Below are positions 8,323 through 16,871 of a DNA stretch of 41,568 nucleotides, in pieces. The first letter of the stretch is position 1, and each line of letters begins with the position of its first letter. The stretch is from positions 1 through 41,568 of the forward strand of contig CACBWF010000001.1 in NCBI GenBank assembly GCA_902542925.1, given 5' to 3'. Position numbers and translations under genes: made by a program. The stretch is from an uncultured Alphaproteobacteria bacterium (GTDB lineage: Bacteria > Pseudomonadota > Alphaproteobacteria > Methylaequorales > Methylaequoraceae). The notes under the pieces were generated by a model, which made no database searches, had not been told where the DNA came from, and was given only the letters and a program-made list of their open reading frames with translations.

Positions 8323-8526
8323 TTATTCAATATTTTCTTCATCTTGAGCTTCTTTAAAGACAAGAATTTCTTTTTTAGAATAATAACCGCAAGAAGGACA
8401 TATATGATGACTAAGTTTAAGCTCTCCGCAGTTTTTACATTCAACGTAACTAGACTTTACAAGAAAATCATGAGATCTTCTTTTATTTCTTCTAGATGGA
8501 GTTGTTTTTCTCTTAGGTACAGCCAT
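8323..8526 (-). CDS. rpmF: 50S ribosomal protein L32
   Basis: The ORF track starts at a TTG codon at 8556. L32 proteins start MAVPKRKTTPS, so the ATG at 8526 is the start, giving 67 residues. The basic N-terminus SRRNKRRSHD and a four-Cys zinc ribbon (CKNCGELKLSHHICPSC) are clear. rpmF-plsX-fabH is a widespread conserved order. In many Alphaproteobacteria a DUF177/YceD gene precedes rpmF; here the bc1 chaperone gene is directly upstream instead. Confidence 0.97.
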   Translation of the reverse strand: MAVPKRKTTPSRRNKRRSHDFLVKSSYVECKNCGELKLSHHICPSCGYYSKKEILVFKEAQDEENIE

Positions 8527-8547
8527 AATAAAAAAGTTTAAAAGTTT

Positions 8548-8575
8548 TTTATACAAAATTTAATAATAATAACAA
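8548..8575 (-). promoter_or_regulatory. Candidate promoter for rpmF-plsX-fabH
   Basis: In the 64-nt gap upstream of rpmF the minus strand reads TTGTTA, 16 bases, then TATAAA (four and five of six matches). The implied leader is about 15 nt. A run of twelve A residues on the coding strand sits at the end of the preceding gene. This is weak evidence because the region is almost pure A and T. Confidence 0.3.
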
Positions 8576-8590
8576 CATAATTTTTTTTTT

Positions 8591-9121
8591 TTAGACTTTA
8601 AAGAAATCAACTACAAAAATATCTTCAATTTTTTTCAATTTATTGTCAAATTTTTTGATAACTTTATAAAAATAATTTGAGACTTTGTCAGTCTTAAAAG
8701 ATTTATATGAATTAGATTTTGTTGCTATATTTTTTCTAATAGATTTTTTTAATAAATCAGTGTTTCCTTGGCTGCTTATTTTATTAAAACTTTGAGTGTA
8801 GTTAGATAATCTTCCATAAAAATTTTCGGCTAGTACTTTAATTTTTTTTCCAACAGATAAATCTGATACACCTAATTCTCTTAATGAAGCATCCATATCC
8901 TCAAAGAAAATATCAATTAATTTTTGTGACAAAATTTCATTTTCTTCTTTTTTTTTTATTATCCACAAAATAATTGAAAAATTTATTACAAGTACTTCAA
9001 ATCTACCTTCAAAATCGTCGCTAACATTACAAGTATCAAAAAAAAAAGGATTTCTTGAAATATTTATAATTTTATAATAAATCTTATTTTCGAGGTTTTC
9101 TGTGTTATTAAATAAACTCAT
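8591..9121 (-). CDS. Ubiquinol-cytochrome c chaperone (CBP3/UQCC1 family)
   Basis: This protein resembles the mitochondrial CBP3 / alphaproteobacterial ubiquinol-cytochrome c chaperone family, which helps assemble cytochrome b of the bc1 complex. Key segments are YYKIINISRNPFFFDT, DDFEGRFEVLVINFSII, FEDMDASLRELGVSDLSVGK and AENFYGRLSNY, the last two being the strongest family marks. I choose MSLFNN at 9121 (176 residues) over the track start at 9166. The shorter form matches the usual N-terminus and avoids running into bamE. Association with bamE and rpmF-plsX is the usual context. It implies an aerobic chain with a bc1 complex encoded elsewhere. A chaperone role in this organism is inferred. 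Confidence 0.8.
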   Translation of the reverse strand: MSLFNNTENLENKIYYKIINISRNPFFFDTCNVSDDFEGRFEVLVINFSIILWIIKKKEENEILSQKLIDIFFEDMDASLRELGVSDLSVGKKIKVLAENFYGRLSNYTQSFNKISSQGNTDLLKKSIRKNIATKSNSYKSFKTDKVSNYFYKVIKKFDNKLKKIEDIFVVDFFKV

Positions 9122-9122
9122 A

Positions 9123-9593
9123 ATGTTAAAATATTCAAAAATAATATTTCTTTTTCTTTTTATCAATATAATTTCTTCATGTATAAATAAAAAAATTATA
9201 AATGGACAACTTCCTGAAAAAAGTCTAATTAAAACTCTTAAAGTCGGAAAAGATAAAAAAGATTTAGTTATCTCAATTTTAGGTTCTCCGACATTCCGTG
9301 GTCAACTCAATGATAATTCAATTTATTACGCAGAAGTTATAAGTGAGCAATTTGCTTTCCTTGACCCAGATATTAAAAATCAAAATGTCATTCAGTTAGA
9401 ATTTGACAAAGACAATACACTTAAAAATGTCTATTTATACGGAGTATCGGATAAAAACGAAATTGTGATGTCTCAAAGAAATACAGAAACTTTTGGAAGA
9501 GAGATAAGTTTTCTTGAACAAATTATTTCTAATATTGGACTTCCTGGTTTAGGTAGAGGACCCATTATTGGTAGTGGTAAAGCTGATAAATAG
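9123..9593 (+). CDS. bamE: Outer membrane protein assembly factor BamE (SmpA/OmlA lipoprotein)
   Basis: A small outer-membrane lipoprotein, part of the BAM complex that inserts beta-barrel proteins. The track start is a GTG at 9102. The ATG at 9123 gives a compact signal peptide, MLKYSKIIFLFLFIN, with lipobox ISSC. The SmpA/OmlA domain follows: LKVGKDKKDLVISILGSPTFRG, then NSIYYAEV and a roughly 60-residue tail, 156 residues in all. It is the only plus-strand gene in the first 24 kb after the phosphofructokinase end, and it is divergent from the bc1 chaperone with a single base between the two ATGs. Its stop is 3 nt from the convergent hppA stop. Confidence 0.9.
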   Translation: MLKYSKIIFLFLFINIISSCINKKIINGQLPEKSLIKTLKVGKDKKDLVISILGSPTFRGQLNDNSIYYAEVISEQFAFLDPDIKNQNVIQLEFDKDNTLKNVYLYGVSDKNEIVMSQRNTETFGREISFLEQIISNIGLPGLGRGPIIGSGKADK

Positions 9594-9596
9594 ATC

Positions 9597-11690
9597 TTAA
9601 TGTGATAAAATTGCTAACATTAAAATTGAAACAATATTAATAATTTTAATCATAGGGTTGATGGCAGGACCTGACGTGTCTTTATAAGGATCTCCTACTG
9701 TATCTCCAGTTATAGCGGCTTTGTGCGCCTCAGAATTTTTTCCACCATGATTCCCATCTTCAATATACTTTTTTGCATTATCCCACGCACCACCACCAGA
9801 GGTCATTGAAATTGCAACAAATAGTCCCGTCACTATCGTTCCTAATAAGGTTGCACCCAATGTAGTTAATGCCGCTTCTTGGCCAGATATAACGTTAATT
9901 GTAAAATATATTACAAAGGGAGCTAATACCGGTAATAAAGATGGAACAATCATAGCCTTTATAGCACTTTTAGTTAGAATATCTACTGCTTTACCATATT
10001 CTGGTTGTGACCTTCCGGACATTATACCTTTATTCTCTTTAAATTGTCTTCTAACTTCATTAACTATCTGCTGGGCAGTTCTTCCTACAGCTGTCATACC
10101 AAGTGATCCAAATAGATACGGAAGCATTCCTCCAATAATTAAGCCAATAACAACAAATGGGTCTTCAAGAGAAAAAATGATATTAAGAGATGGAAAATAA
10201 TATTTTAAGTCTTGTGTGTAAGCACCAAATAAAACTAACGATGCTAAACCGGCTGAACCAATTGCATAACCTTTGGTGACAGCTTTTGTAGTATTACCAA
10301 CTGCATCTAGTGCATCAGTAGTTTTTCTTACCTTTTCTGGCAAATTTGCCATCTCAGCGATGCCGCCAGCATTGTCTGTAACTGGGCCATAAGCATCAAG
10401 AGCAACAATCATACCGGCAAGTGCTAACATAGTAGTTGCAGCAATTGAAATTCCATATAAACCCGCAACAATGTAAGAAAAAATTATTCCAAATATAATA
10501 ACGACTGTAGGTAAAGCTGTAGATTGCATAGATATAGCTAAACCTTGAATTATATTTGTTGCATGTCCAGATTCGGATGCACTTGCAACAGATTTAACGG
10601 GATAGTAATCTGTCCCAGTATAATATTCTGTGATTACTACCAGTAATCCAGTTACCAATAAACCAATGATTGCACAAATAAACAAGTCCATTCCGTTGAA
10701 TGTAATTACAAATAACGTACTGTCGCTAATTACGTGTTCTAATCCAATGAAAAAGTATATTATAGCAAAAATTAAAATAGCAGATATCCCTCCTGTTACT
10801 AATAAACCTCTATATAAAGCTCCCATAATATTTTCTGATTCACCTAACTTCACATAAAAGGTACCTATTAAAGAAGATAAGATGCAAACGCCTGCAATTA
10901 ATAATGGAAACATCATTAATACCTGTTGGTCAGGCTCTGAAAATAAAATCATTCCTAAAACCATGGTTCCAACAATTGTAACTGCATAAGTTTCAAAAAG
11001 GTCTGCAGCCATACCTGCACAATCACCAACATTATCACCAACATTGTCAGCAATAACCGCTGGGTTCCTTGGGTCATCTTCGGGGATACCAGCTTCAATT
11101 TTACCAACTAGGTCAGCACCCACATCTGCTCCCTTAGTAAAAATTCCACCACCTAATCTTGCAAAAATAGAAATCAGAGAGGCACCAAAACTTAAAGCAA
11201 TTAGTGGTTCAATTAGTTCTCTACCACCGTAATCTCCAAAAACTGAAATTAAATACGCATAATATGAAATCATTCCGAGCAGTCCAAAACCAACAACTAA
11301 AAATCCAGTAATTGCACCGGCCTTAAACGAAATATCCAAAGCGGGTTGTAATCCATCTTTTGCTGCTTCAGCTGTCCTTACATTTGCTCTTACAGAAACT
11401 ATCATTCCAATATAACCAGCTAATCCAGATAGTATTGCTCCAATAACAAATCCAAGTGAAACATAAAACCCAATTACATAATATAAAAAAGCAGCTATGA
11501 TTATGCCCACAAAAAATATTGTAGAATATTGTCTATTGAGGTATGCTTGAGCACCTTCCTGAATTGCTCTTGCAATAGATTTCATCTTTTCATCTCCATC
11601 TGAACAACTTAAAATGCTTTTGCTTGTAAAGGCACCGTAGATGAGAGAAAGTAGAGCGCATCCAAAAACTAGGTAAATTTCATAAACCAT
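9597..11690 (-). CDS. hppA: Membrane-bound proton-pumping pyrophosphatase, K+-independent type
   Basis: Couples hydrolysis of pyrophosphate to proton export, or makes PPi from a proton gradient, in the cytoplasmic membrane. The 697-residue protein is hydrophobic throughout. It carries the PPi/Mg motifs [20 protein letters not shown] and [20 protein letters not shown], plus the C-terminal [12 protein letters not shown] and [14 protein letters not shown] segments. The motif GNTTKA has Lys where K+-dependent enzymes have Ala, which by established family rules marks a K+-independent H+ pump like that of Rhodospirillum. A GAGGA ribosome binding site precedes the ATG. It is the last gene of the bio-rib run, though 62 nt separate it from thiL, so its own promoter is possible. 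Confidence 0.96.
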   Translation of the reverse strand: MVYEIYLVFGCALLSLIYGAFTSKSILSCSDGDEKMKSIARAIQEGAQAYLNRQYSTIFFVGIIIAAFLYYVIGFYVSLGFVIGAILSGLAGYIGMIVSVRANVRTAEAAKDGLQPALDISFKAGAITGFLVVGFGLLGMISYYAYLISVFGDYGGRELIEPLIALSFGASLISIFARLGGGIFTKGADVGADLVGKIEAGIPEDDPRNPAVIADNVGDNVGDCAGMAADLFETYAVTIVGTMVLGMILFSEPDQQVLMMFPLLIAGVCILSSLIGTFYVKLGESENIMGALYRGLLVTGGISAILIFAIIYFFIGLEHVISDSTLFVITFNGMDLFICAIIGLLVTGLLVVITEYYTGTDYYPVKSVASASESGHATNIIQGLAISMQSTALPTVVIIFGIIFSYIVAGLYGISIAATTMLALAGMIVALDAYGPVTDNAGGIAEMANLPEKVRKTTDALDAVGNTTKAVTKGYAIGSAGLASLVLFGAYTQDLKYYFPSLNIIFSLEDPFVVIGLIIGGMLPYLFGSLGMTAVGRTAQQIVNEVRRQFKENKGIMSGRSQPEYGKAVDILTKSAIKAMIVPSLLPVLAPFVIYFTINVISGQEAALTTLGATLLGTIVTGLFVAISMTSGGGAWDNAKKYIEDGNHGGKNSEAHKAAITGDTVGDPYKDTSGPAINPMIKIINIVSILMLAILSH

Positions 11691-11752
11691 TTAATCCTCA
11701 AATCAATTAACTAAAATATTCTTATATATTAAATTTTTTTTTTTATCAAACA

Positions 11753-12721
11753 CTAAAAATGACTAAACCCTATTTTTTGGAATGAAATAGGGTTTTTCTT
11801 ATTATCTATAATTTCTACACCCGACCCTTCTGAGAAAAAACCGATTTTTGTAATTTTTGTTTTTAATTTTTTATTTTGCTCAAAAAAAATATTTTGTTTT
11901 TTTTTATCCATAGAAAAAACTAATTCATAATCCTCCCCAAAACACAATACTAACTCCCAAAAATTTGTATTCTTCTCAATATCTTGTTTTATTTTTTTCG
12001 CATTACGAGAAAGGGGGATTTGATTTAAAAAAATAGTTGCCTTCAGGTTTGAATTATCGCATATATCTTCTAAGTCCTTAATTAAGCCATCTGAAATATC
12101 TCTACAAGCGTTTGAATAACCAATAAGCCTTCTGCCAATATCCAATCTTGGACTAGGTAAAAGATGTTTTTTTACAAAATAATTTACAATTTGTTTTTCT
12201 AATTTTATATGATTTTTTTTTTGATTTAAAATGTAACCAAGTGCGGAGTCGCCCAAATTTCCTGTAACAAAAATATCTGAATTAGCAGTTGATTTAGATT
12301 TTAGAAATTTTTTTTTTATTTTTCCTAACATCGTGACTGATAAAAAAATTTTACTTGAAGAAGAAAGATCACCCCCGAACAACTTAAGATCATATTTCTT
12401 TTGGTCCTGACTAAGTCCTAAACAAAAATCATTAATCCATTTTTCTTTTAAATTATTCGGCATTCCAATATTTAAAAGATATCCATAGGGGCTTGAACCC
12501 ATTGATGCTAAATCTGATAAATTTACTCTTAAAATTTTCTTGGCTAAATTTTTGGGATTTATTGCACTATCAAAATGAACTTCCTCTATCATCATATCTG
12601 AGGTTACAACAAAATCAGAAGATTTTTTAATTATTGCAGCATCATTAGATAAATTCTGCGATTCAAGATTTTTTGATAAAGGCAAAAAATATTTTTTTAT
12701 TAAATTTTTTTCGTTAGTCAT
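11753..12721 (-). CDS. thiL: Thiamine-monophosphate kinase
   Basis: Makes the active cofactor thiamine diphosphate from thiamine monophosphate and ATP. The 322-residue protein has the AIR-synthase-like fold. The visible blocks are NDAAIIKKSSDFVVTSDMMIEEVHF, LAKKILRVNLSDLASMGSSPYG, LFGGDLSSS, VTGNLGDSALGY, CRDISDGL and FGEDYELVF. The metal- and ATP-binding Asp residues in these blocks are in place. Its start overlaps nusB by 4 nt; nusB-thiL after the riboflavin genes is a common alphaproteobacterial order. Confidence 0.95.
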   Translation of the reverse strand: MTNEKNLIKKYFLPLSKNLESQNLSNDAAIIKKSSDFVVTSDMMIEEVHFDSAINPKNLAKKILRVNLSDLASMGSSPYGYLLNIGMPNNLKEKWINDFCLGLSQDQKKYDLKLFGGDLSSSSKIFLSVTMLGKIKKKFLKSKSTANSDIFVTGNLGDSALGYILNQKKNHIKLEKQIVNYFVKKHLLPSPRLDIGRRLIGYSNACRDISDGLIKDLEDICDNSNLKATIFLNQIPLSRNAKKIKQDIEKNTNFWELVLCFGEDYELVFSMDKKKQNIFFEQNKKLKTKITKIGFFSEGSGVEIIDNKKNPISFQKIGFSHF

Positions 12722-13179
12722 GATTTATTTTTATTGTAAATATTTGAAATTACTGCATTTACAAAGGCTGATTCTTTTTCTAAAAAAAAAGACTCTGTAA
12801 GTAATATATATTCACTTGCTACTACTCCTAAAGATAACTTTGGTGATAAAATTATTTCAGATACGGCAGAAATTAAAATTGCATTAAGTAAAATTGGTAA
12901 CCTTTCTATTTTCCATTTTTCTGATAAATTACTTTCAATTAATTCATTAATTTCCTTTTCTTTAATTTTAAAATTTTTAATAATTTGTTCAAAATATTTG
13001 AAGTCAATTGGCTGTTGAGTTTTACTAAGAGAATTTTCAAAACTGTAAAATATATCCATATTATTTTTTTGTTCAAATTGTTCCAATATTTCTTCAAAGC
13101 TTATTTTAGAAATGATCTTTTGATAAATAGCTTGAACACTAAGGTATCTTGCTAGAGATTTATTAGAATTTTTTTTCAT
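12718..13179 (-). CDS. nusB: Transcription antitermination factor NusB
   Basis: A 153-residue all-helical RNA-binding protein acting with NusE (S10) at boxA in rRNA antitermination. Recognisable parts are SLARYLSVQAIYQ near the N-terminus and LPILLNAILISAVSEIILSPKLSLGVVASEYILLTESF with AFVNAVISNIYNK at the C-terminus. The central part is lysine/isoleucine-rich and divergent. It overlaps ribH by 17 nt and thiL by 4 nt. The ribH-nusB-thiL order strongly supports the assignment. Confidence 0.93.
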   Translation of the reverse strand: MKKNSNKSLARYLSVQAIYQKIISKISFEEILEQFEQKNNMDIFYSFENSLSKTQQPIDFKYFEQIIKNFKIKEKEINELIESNLSEKWKIERLPILLNAILISAVSEIILSPKLSLGVVASEYILLTESFFLEKESAFVNAVISNIYNKNKS

Positions 13180-13588
13180 TTATTAAGTTTATCATTTGCA
13201 TGCAAGTTTCGGCTGCTTTAGCTCCTAAATTTTTTTTTTCTAGTGAAGATCTCTCAATTGCTTGTTGATAATTTTCAACGGTCAATAGACAGAAGGCTAG
13301 TGGAAGTTTATCCTTGTTAACAATTTTATATACAGAACTTGAAGTTACATTAACAACTAAATCGTAATGACTTGTTGCGCCACGTATTACACACCCAAAA
13401 ATTATAAAACCAGAAAAATTATTTTTATATTTTTCAAGAATTACAGGGATTTCTAATGCACCAGGTACATGAATGACTTCAAACTCAACATTTGATTCTT
13501 TAAGGACACGTGAAGAGCTATTTAATAAGTTTTTTGAGATTTCTGGGTAGTAATCAGCATTAATAATAAGAATCTTTTTTTTTTTCAT
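13163..13588 (-). CDS. ribH: 6,7-dimethyl-8-ribityllumazine synthase
   Basis: Penultimate step of riboflavin synthesis: joins the ribitylaminouracil and dihydroxybutanone phosphate to form lumazine. The 141-residue protein shows FEVIHVPGALEIPVIL, GCVIRGATSHYDLV (with the active-site His) and PLAFCLLTVENYQQAIERS. The family usually reads LTVD/LTTE around the last motif, a minor difference. It overlaps the preceding ribB gene by 29 nt and nusB by 17 nt, so translation is probably coupled. Confidence 0.96.
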   Translation of the reverse strand: MKKKKILIINADYYPEISKNLLNSSSRVLKESNVEFEVIHVPGALEIPVILEKYKNNFSGFIIFGCVIRGATSHYDLVVNVTSSSVYKIVNKDKLPLAFCLLTVENYQQAIERSSLEKKNLGAKAAETCMQMINLINEKKF

Positions 13589-14678
13589 TAGATGATTTAA
13601 TAATTGGTTTTATATCATGTATTTTTAATCCAAATCCTTCTATTCCTACTATATTTTTTTTTGTATTTGATAAAAGACATATTTTTTTAATTCCTATATC
13701 AAGAAGTATCTGAGCACCAATTCCATATTCTTTTAAAATAGGTTCAGATGATTGTTTTTTATTTTTATTTATATCTAGTTCTTTTTTTGGGTTTCTAATT
13801 ATAACAATAACTCCATTAGTTTTACTTATATATTCCATGCTATTACTTAGTTGAGAGTTTTTGCTCGAATAAATTGATAAAAAATCAGAATACATATTAA
13901 AAGTATGCATTCTAACATTTATAATCTTTTCCGATTTAATTTTACCCTTTACCAAAACTATATGTTGTGTAGAGTCAATCATACTTTTATAAATAAAAAG
14001 ATTAAATTCACCAAATACTGTATGTATTTTTTCATTGTGAACGCATTTAACAAACTTTTCAGTTTTCATTCTATATTCAATTAAGTCTTTTATAGTTCCA
14101 ATTTTCAGTTTATGTTTTGTGCAAAAATCTATTAAATCTTTGTACCTCGCCATGGATCCGTCATCATTCATTATTTCGCATATGACGCCTGAAGGCTTTG
14201 AACCAGATAACCTTGCTAAATCTACTGCAGCTTCGGTATGACCAGCCCTTACTAAAACTCCACCTTTTTTTGCAACAAGGGGGAAAATATGCCCAGGACT
14301 GACTAAGTCTCCAAGTTTAAAATTTGAGCTAACAGCAACTTTTATTGTTTGGGCCCTATCCATTGCACTAATACCTGTTGTTACCCCATCCTTAGCTTCA
14401 ATTGAAACTGTGAAGGCTGTTTTATTCCTACTTGCATTTTCGTTTGCCATTAATTCAAGTTGTAATTTTTTTACTCTTTCGTCATCGAGTGCAAGACAAA
14501 TCAAACCTCTTGCATGTTTAGCCATAAAATTTATTTTTTCAGAATTCACCTTTTCAGCAATAAAAACCAAATCCCCTTCATTTTCTCTCTTTTCATCATC
14601 AACAATTACAACTAGTTTACCTTTTTTCAAATCTTCGAGAATTTCACTTATTGGAGATAATATTTTTTTGTTACTCAT
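13560..14678 (-). CDS. ribB: 3,4-dihydroxy-2-butanone-4-phosphate synthase fused to a degenerate GTP cyclohydrolase II-like domain (RibBX type)
   Basis: Residues 1 to about 205 form a normal DHBP synthase, making the four-carbon riboflavin precursor from ribulose 5-phosphate. DDEKRENEGDL, RAGHTEAAVDLARL and PSGVICEIMNDDGSMAR carry the acidic metal ligands and catalytic residues. The remaining roughly 165 residues align with GTP cyclohydrolase II only in outline (VRMHTFN, EYGIGAQILLDIGI, LSNTKKNIVGIEGFGL). The three zinc Cys residues of the CxTGD...CxCG region are absent, as is the GRGIGL loop. This half is therefore probably not catalytic. Such RibBX hybrids are known in Proteobacteria. A true ribA would have to lie outside the window. 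Confidence 0.93.
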   Translation of the reverse strand: MSNKKILSPISEILEDLKKGKLVVIVDDEKRENEGDLVFIAEKVNSEKINFMAKHARGLICLALDDERVKKLQLELMANENASRNKTAFTVSIEAKDGVTTGISAMDRAQTIKVAVSSNFKLGDLVSPGHIFPLVAKKGGVLVRAGHTEAAVDLARLSGSKPSGVICEIMNDDGSMARYKDLIDFCTKHKLKIGTIKDLIEYRMKTEKFVKCVHNEKIHTVFGEFNLFIYKSMIDSTQHIVLVKGKIKSEKIINVRMHTFNMYSDFLSIYSSKNSQLSNSMEYISKTNGVIVIIRNPKKELDINKNKKQSSEPILKEYGIGAQILLDIGIKKICLLSNTKKNIVGIEGFGLKIHDIKPIIKSSNEKKKDSYY

Positions 14679-14681
14679 GAA

Positions 14682-15257
14682 CTATTTACCAAGAGCTTTA
14701 AATACATATCTGGCAAGCATGTCAATTTCGATATTTAATTTCGAACCTTTTTCGACATTTTTTAGTGATGTATTATTCCAAGTAAAAGGGATTATGTTAA
14801 CTGTAAAAATATCATTAAGGACATCATTAACAGTAAGTGAAATTCCATCAAGAGCAACAGAACATTTCTCAGTTATAAATTTTTGTAGTTTTTTAGTAAT
14901 TTTAAAGGTTAATAACCTTGAATCAGCAACTTCTTTTATTTTTTCTAAAGTTACTAGTCCGTCAACATGTCCAAAAACAAGGTGACCACTTATATCCTGT
15001 CCCATTGATAGTGATTTCTCTAAATTAATGATATCTCCTTTTTTTTTATTTTTTAAATTTGTTCTTTTAATAGTTTCTGGAGAAATATTTACTGAAAAAG
15101 TATTTTTTTTTTTTTGAGATACAGTCAAGCATATACCTGAGCACATAATTGATTCACCAAGATAAAGTTTTTTTAAATTAGTTTTAATTTTTAAAAAGTT
15201 ATTTTTAGTATCAATCTCTTCAATTATACCTTGATTTTTAACTATTCCATTAAACAT
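14682..15257 (-). CDS. ribE: Riboflavin synthase alpha subunit
   Basis: Dismutates two lumazine molecules to riboflavin and the pyrimidine precursor. The 191-residue protein begins with the family hallmark MFNGIVKNQGIIEEI. It has two beta-barrel repeats: CSGICLTV with FSVNISPETIKRTNL in the first, and ISGHLVFGHVDG, VALDGISLTVNDV and FTVNIIPFTWNNTSL in the second. The start codon immediately follows the ribD stop without a gap, and ribB begins 3 nt after its stop. Confidence 0.96.
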   Translation of the reverse strand: MFNGIVKNQGIIEEIDTKNNFLKIKTNLKKLYLGESIMCSGICLTVSQKKKNTFSVNISPETIKRTNLKNKKKGDIINLEKSLSMGQDISGHLVFGHVDGLVTLEKIKEVADSRLLTFKITKKLQKFITEKCSVALDGISLTVNDVLNDIFTVNIIPFTWNNTSLKNVEKGSKLNIEIDMLARYVFKALGK

Positions 15258-16394
15258 CTAAAATTCCGTATATATTTCCTTTAAAAGTTTTTCATATTTA
15301 ACATTATTGTAGTATTCAATTACATCATTTTTGAAATTCCAAACTTTTTTTAATATAAAGTTGTTTTTATTTATATTTGACTTTTTACTAATATTAACAA
15401 GTGTATCTAATCCATCTTTTCCTAAAAAAAAATTTCCACGAGTGATGATTAAATCATCAACCAAATTTTCTTTAAGAAAAAAACTATTTATTTTTGCACC
15501 ACCTTCAACAAGTACGTTTGAAATTCCATATAAAGTTAATTTTTTAATAATATTTTTTATATTAAATTCTTTTTCATCTAATATATGAAATTCGATATTC
15601 TTTTTACTAATAAAATCTTTTTTTTTTTTTAAATTAGTTGTAAATACTATTATTTTTACTTTGGGTTTTGTTGAAAATATTTTTAAGTTTTTAGACAAAT
15701 CAAAACTTTTTGAAATTACTATTTTTATTGGTGAAAAACCCTCTAATCCTTTTAGCCTGCAATCAAGTCTAGGATTATCAACCTTTGCAGTATTACCACC
15801 AATCAAGATTGCGTCATTTTCAAATCTTAAGGTATGTACAAAACTTCTAGTAATTTCATTAGTTATCCATTTACTTTTGTTTCCATAGATTTTTCCATCA
15901 AGTGAGGAAGCAATTTTTAATGTAATTTTCGGTCTTCCAAATATTCTATTTAAAAAATAACCGCTATATAAATCAATTGCAGATTTTTTAAGTAACCCAC
16001 TAGAAACGCTGATTCCATATTCTTTTAAAATTTCTTTTCCTTTTCCTTTTACTCTTTTATCTGGGTCAATAACTGAAAATACAACTTTTTTAATAGGTGT
16101 TCTTAAGATTTGTGAAACACAAGATTCTGATCTTCCTTTATGACAACAAGGTTCAAGAGATGAGTAACAGATATAATCTTTTTTTGTTTTAAAAAAAGTC
16201 TGTTTTATTGCATTAAACTCAGCATGAGGTCTTCCACTGATCTGAGTTTGACCATAAGAAACTATTTTATGGTCTTTTTTTATCTTATCATATTCAACTA
16301 TAACACATCCAACTGGTGGATTAGGAAATGTAAAACCTGAACACTTTCTTGCAAGATCAAGAGCAATTTCCATATATTTGCGATCAAAATACAC
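15258..16394 (-). CDS. ribD: Bifunctional diaminohydroxyphosphoribosylaminopyrimidine deaminase / reductase
   Basis: Steps two and three of riboflavin synthesis. The N-terminal deaminase domain (about 1-145) has NPPVGCVIV, the catalytic zinc motif GRPHAEFNAI and SLEPCCHKGRSESC. The C-terminal reductase domain has KITLKIASSLDGKIYG, DAILIGGNTAKVDNPRL and VLVEGGAKINSFFL. The start is GTG at 16394: the seven residues before YMEIALDLARK match the usual N-terminal length, whereas the later ATG would cut into the first helix. It follows nrdR after 3 nt, a widespread nrdR-ribD arrangement. Confidence 0.96.
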   Translation of the reverse strand: MYFDRKYMEIALDLARKCSGFTFPNPPVGCVIVEYDKIKKDHKIVSYGQTQISGRPHAEFNAIKQTFFKTKKDYICYSSLEPCCHKGRSESCVSQILRTPIKKVVFSVIDPDKRVKGKGKEILKEYGISVSSGLLKKSAIDLYSGYFLNRIFGRPKITLKIASSLDGKIYGNKSKWITNEITRSFVHTLRFENDAILIGGNTAKVDNPRLDCRLKGLEGFSPIKIVISKSFDLSKNLKIFSTKPKVKIIVFTTNLKKKKDFISKKNIEFHILDEKEFNIKNIIKKLTLYGISNVLVEGGAKINSFFLKENLVDDLIITRGNFFLGKDGLDTLVNISKKSNINKNNFILKKVWNFKNDVIEYYNNVKYEKLLKEIYTEF

Positions 16395-16397
16395 AAA

Positions 16398-16859
16398 TTA
16401 GTTATTTTGTAAATTTAGATTACTATCTATGAATTTCCTAAAATCGTCTGTTTCTTGAAAATCCTTATAAACTGACGCAAATCTTAGGTAAGCAACTCTA
16501 TCTAATTCTTTTAGTGCATCCATAACTAACTCTCCAACAACCTTTGAGGGAATCTCAATTTCTCCTGAACTTTCTAAACGTCTTTGAATGCTGTTAGCAA
16601 CTAGTTCAATTTGATCAGGGTTTACAGGACGTTTTCTACAAGAAATATTTATAGATTTTACTAGTTTTTCTCTTTCAAATGTAGCTCTTTTACCATCTTT
16701 TTTTAGGATAGTAAGTTCCCTAAGCTGTACCCTTTCAAACGTAGTAAACCTAGCCCCACATGCGGGGCAAAGTCGTCTTCTTCTAATTGATGTGCTATCC
16801 TCTGTGGGCCGAGAATCTTTTACTGATGTTTCGTCATTTCCACAAAATGGACAACGCAT
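16398..16859 (-). CDS. nrdR: Transcriptional repressor NrdR
   Basis: A global repressor of ribonucleotide reductase genes that senses ATP/dATP through an ATP-cone. The N-terminal zinc ribbon is complete ([17 protein letters not shown] and [12 protein letters not shown]), followed by the ATP-cone from [23 protein letters not shown] to about residue 140. The 153-residue length is standard. A GAGGT ribosome binding site precedes the ATG. It lies between glyA and ribD, a conserved neighbourhood. No NrdR boxes or ribonucleotide reductase genes are in the window, so its targets are elsewhere. Confidence 0.97.
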   Translation of the reverse strand: MRCPFCGNDETSVKDSRPTEDSTSIRRRRLCPACGARFTTFERVQLRELTILKKDGKRATFEREKLVKSINISCRKRPVNPDQIELVANSIQRRLESSGEIEIPSKVVGELVMDALKELDRVAYLRFASVYKDFQETDDFRKFIDSNLNLQNN

Positions 16860-16871
16860 AAATTACCTCAT

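Noticed and set aside
8581-8592. Run of 12 T residues (also 11 T at 11734-11744)
   Set aside because: No GC-rich stem precedes either run on the relevant strand, and such homopolymers are common across the window.
16860-16871. Possible FMN riboswitch controlling the riboflavin genes
   Set aside because: No non-coding stretch exists between glyA, nrdR and the rib genes that could hold it.
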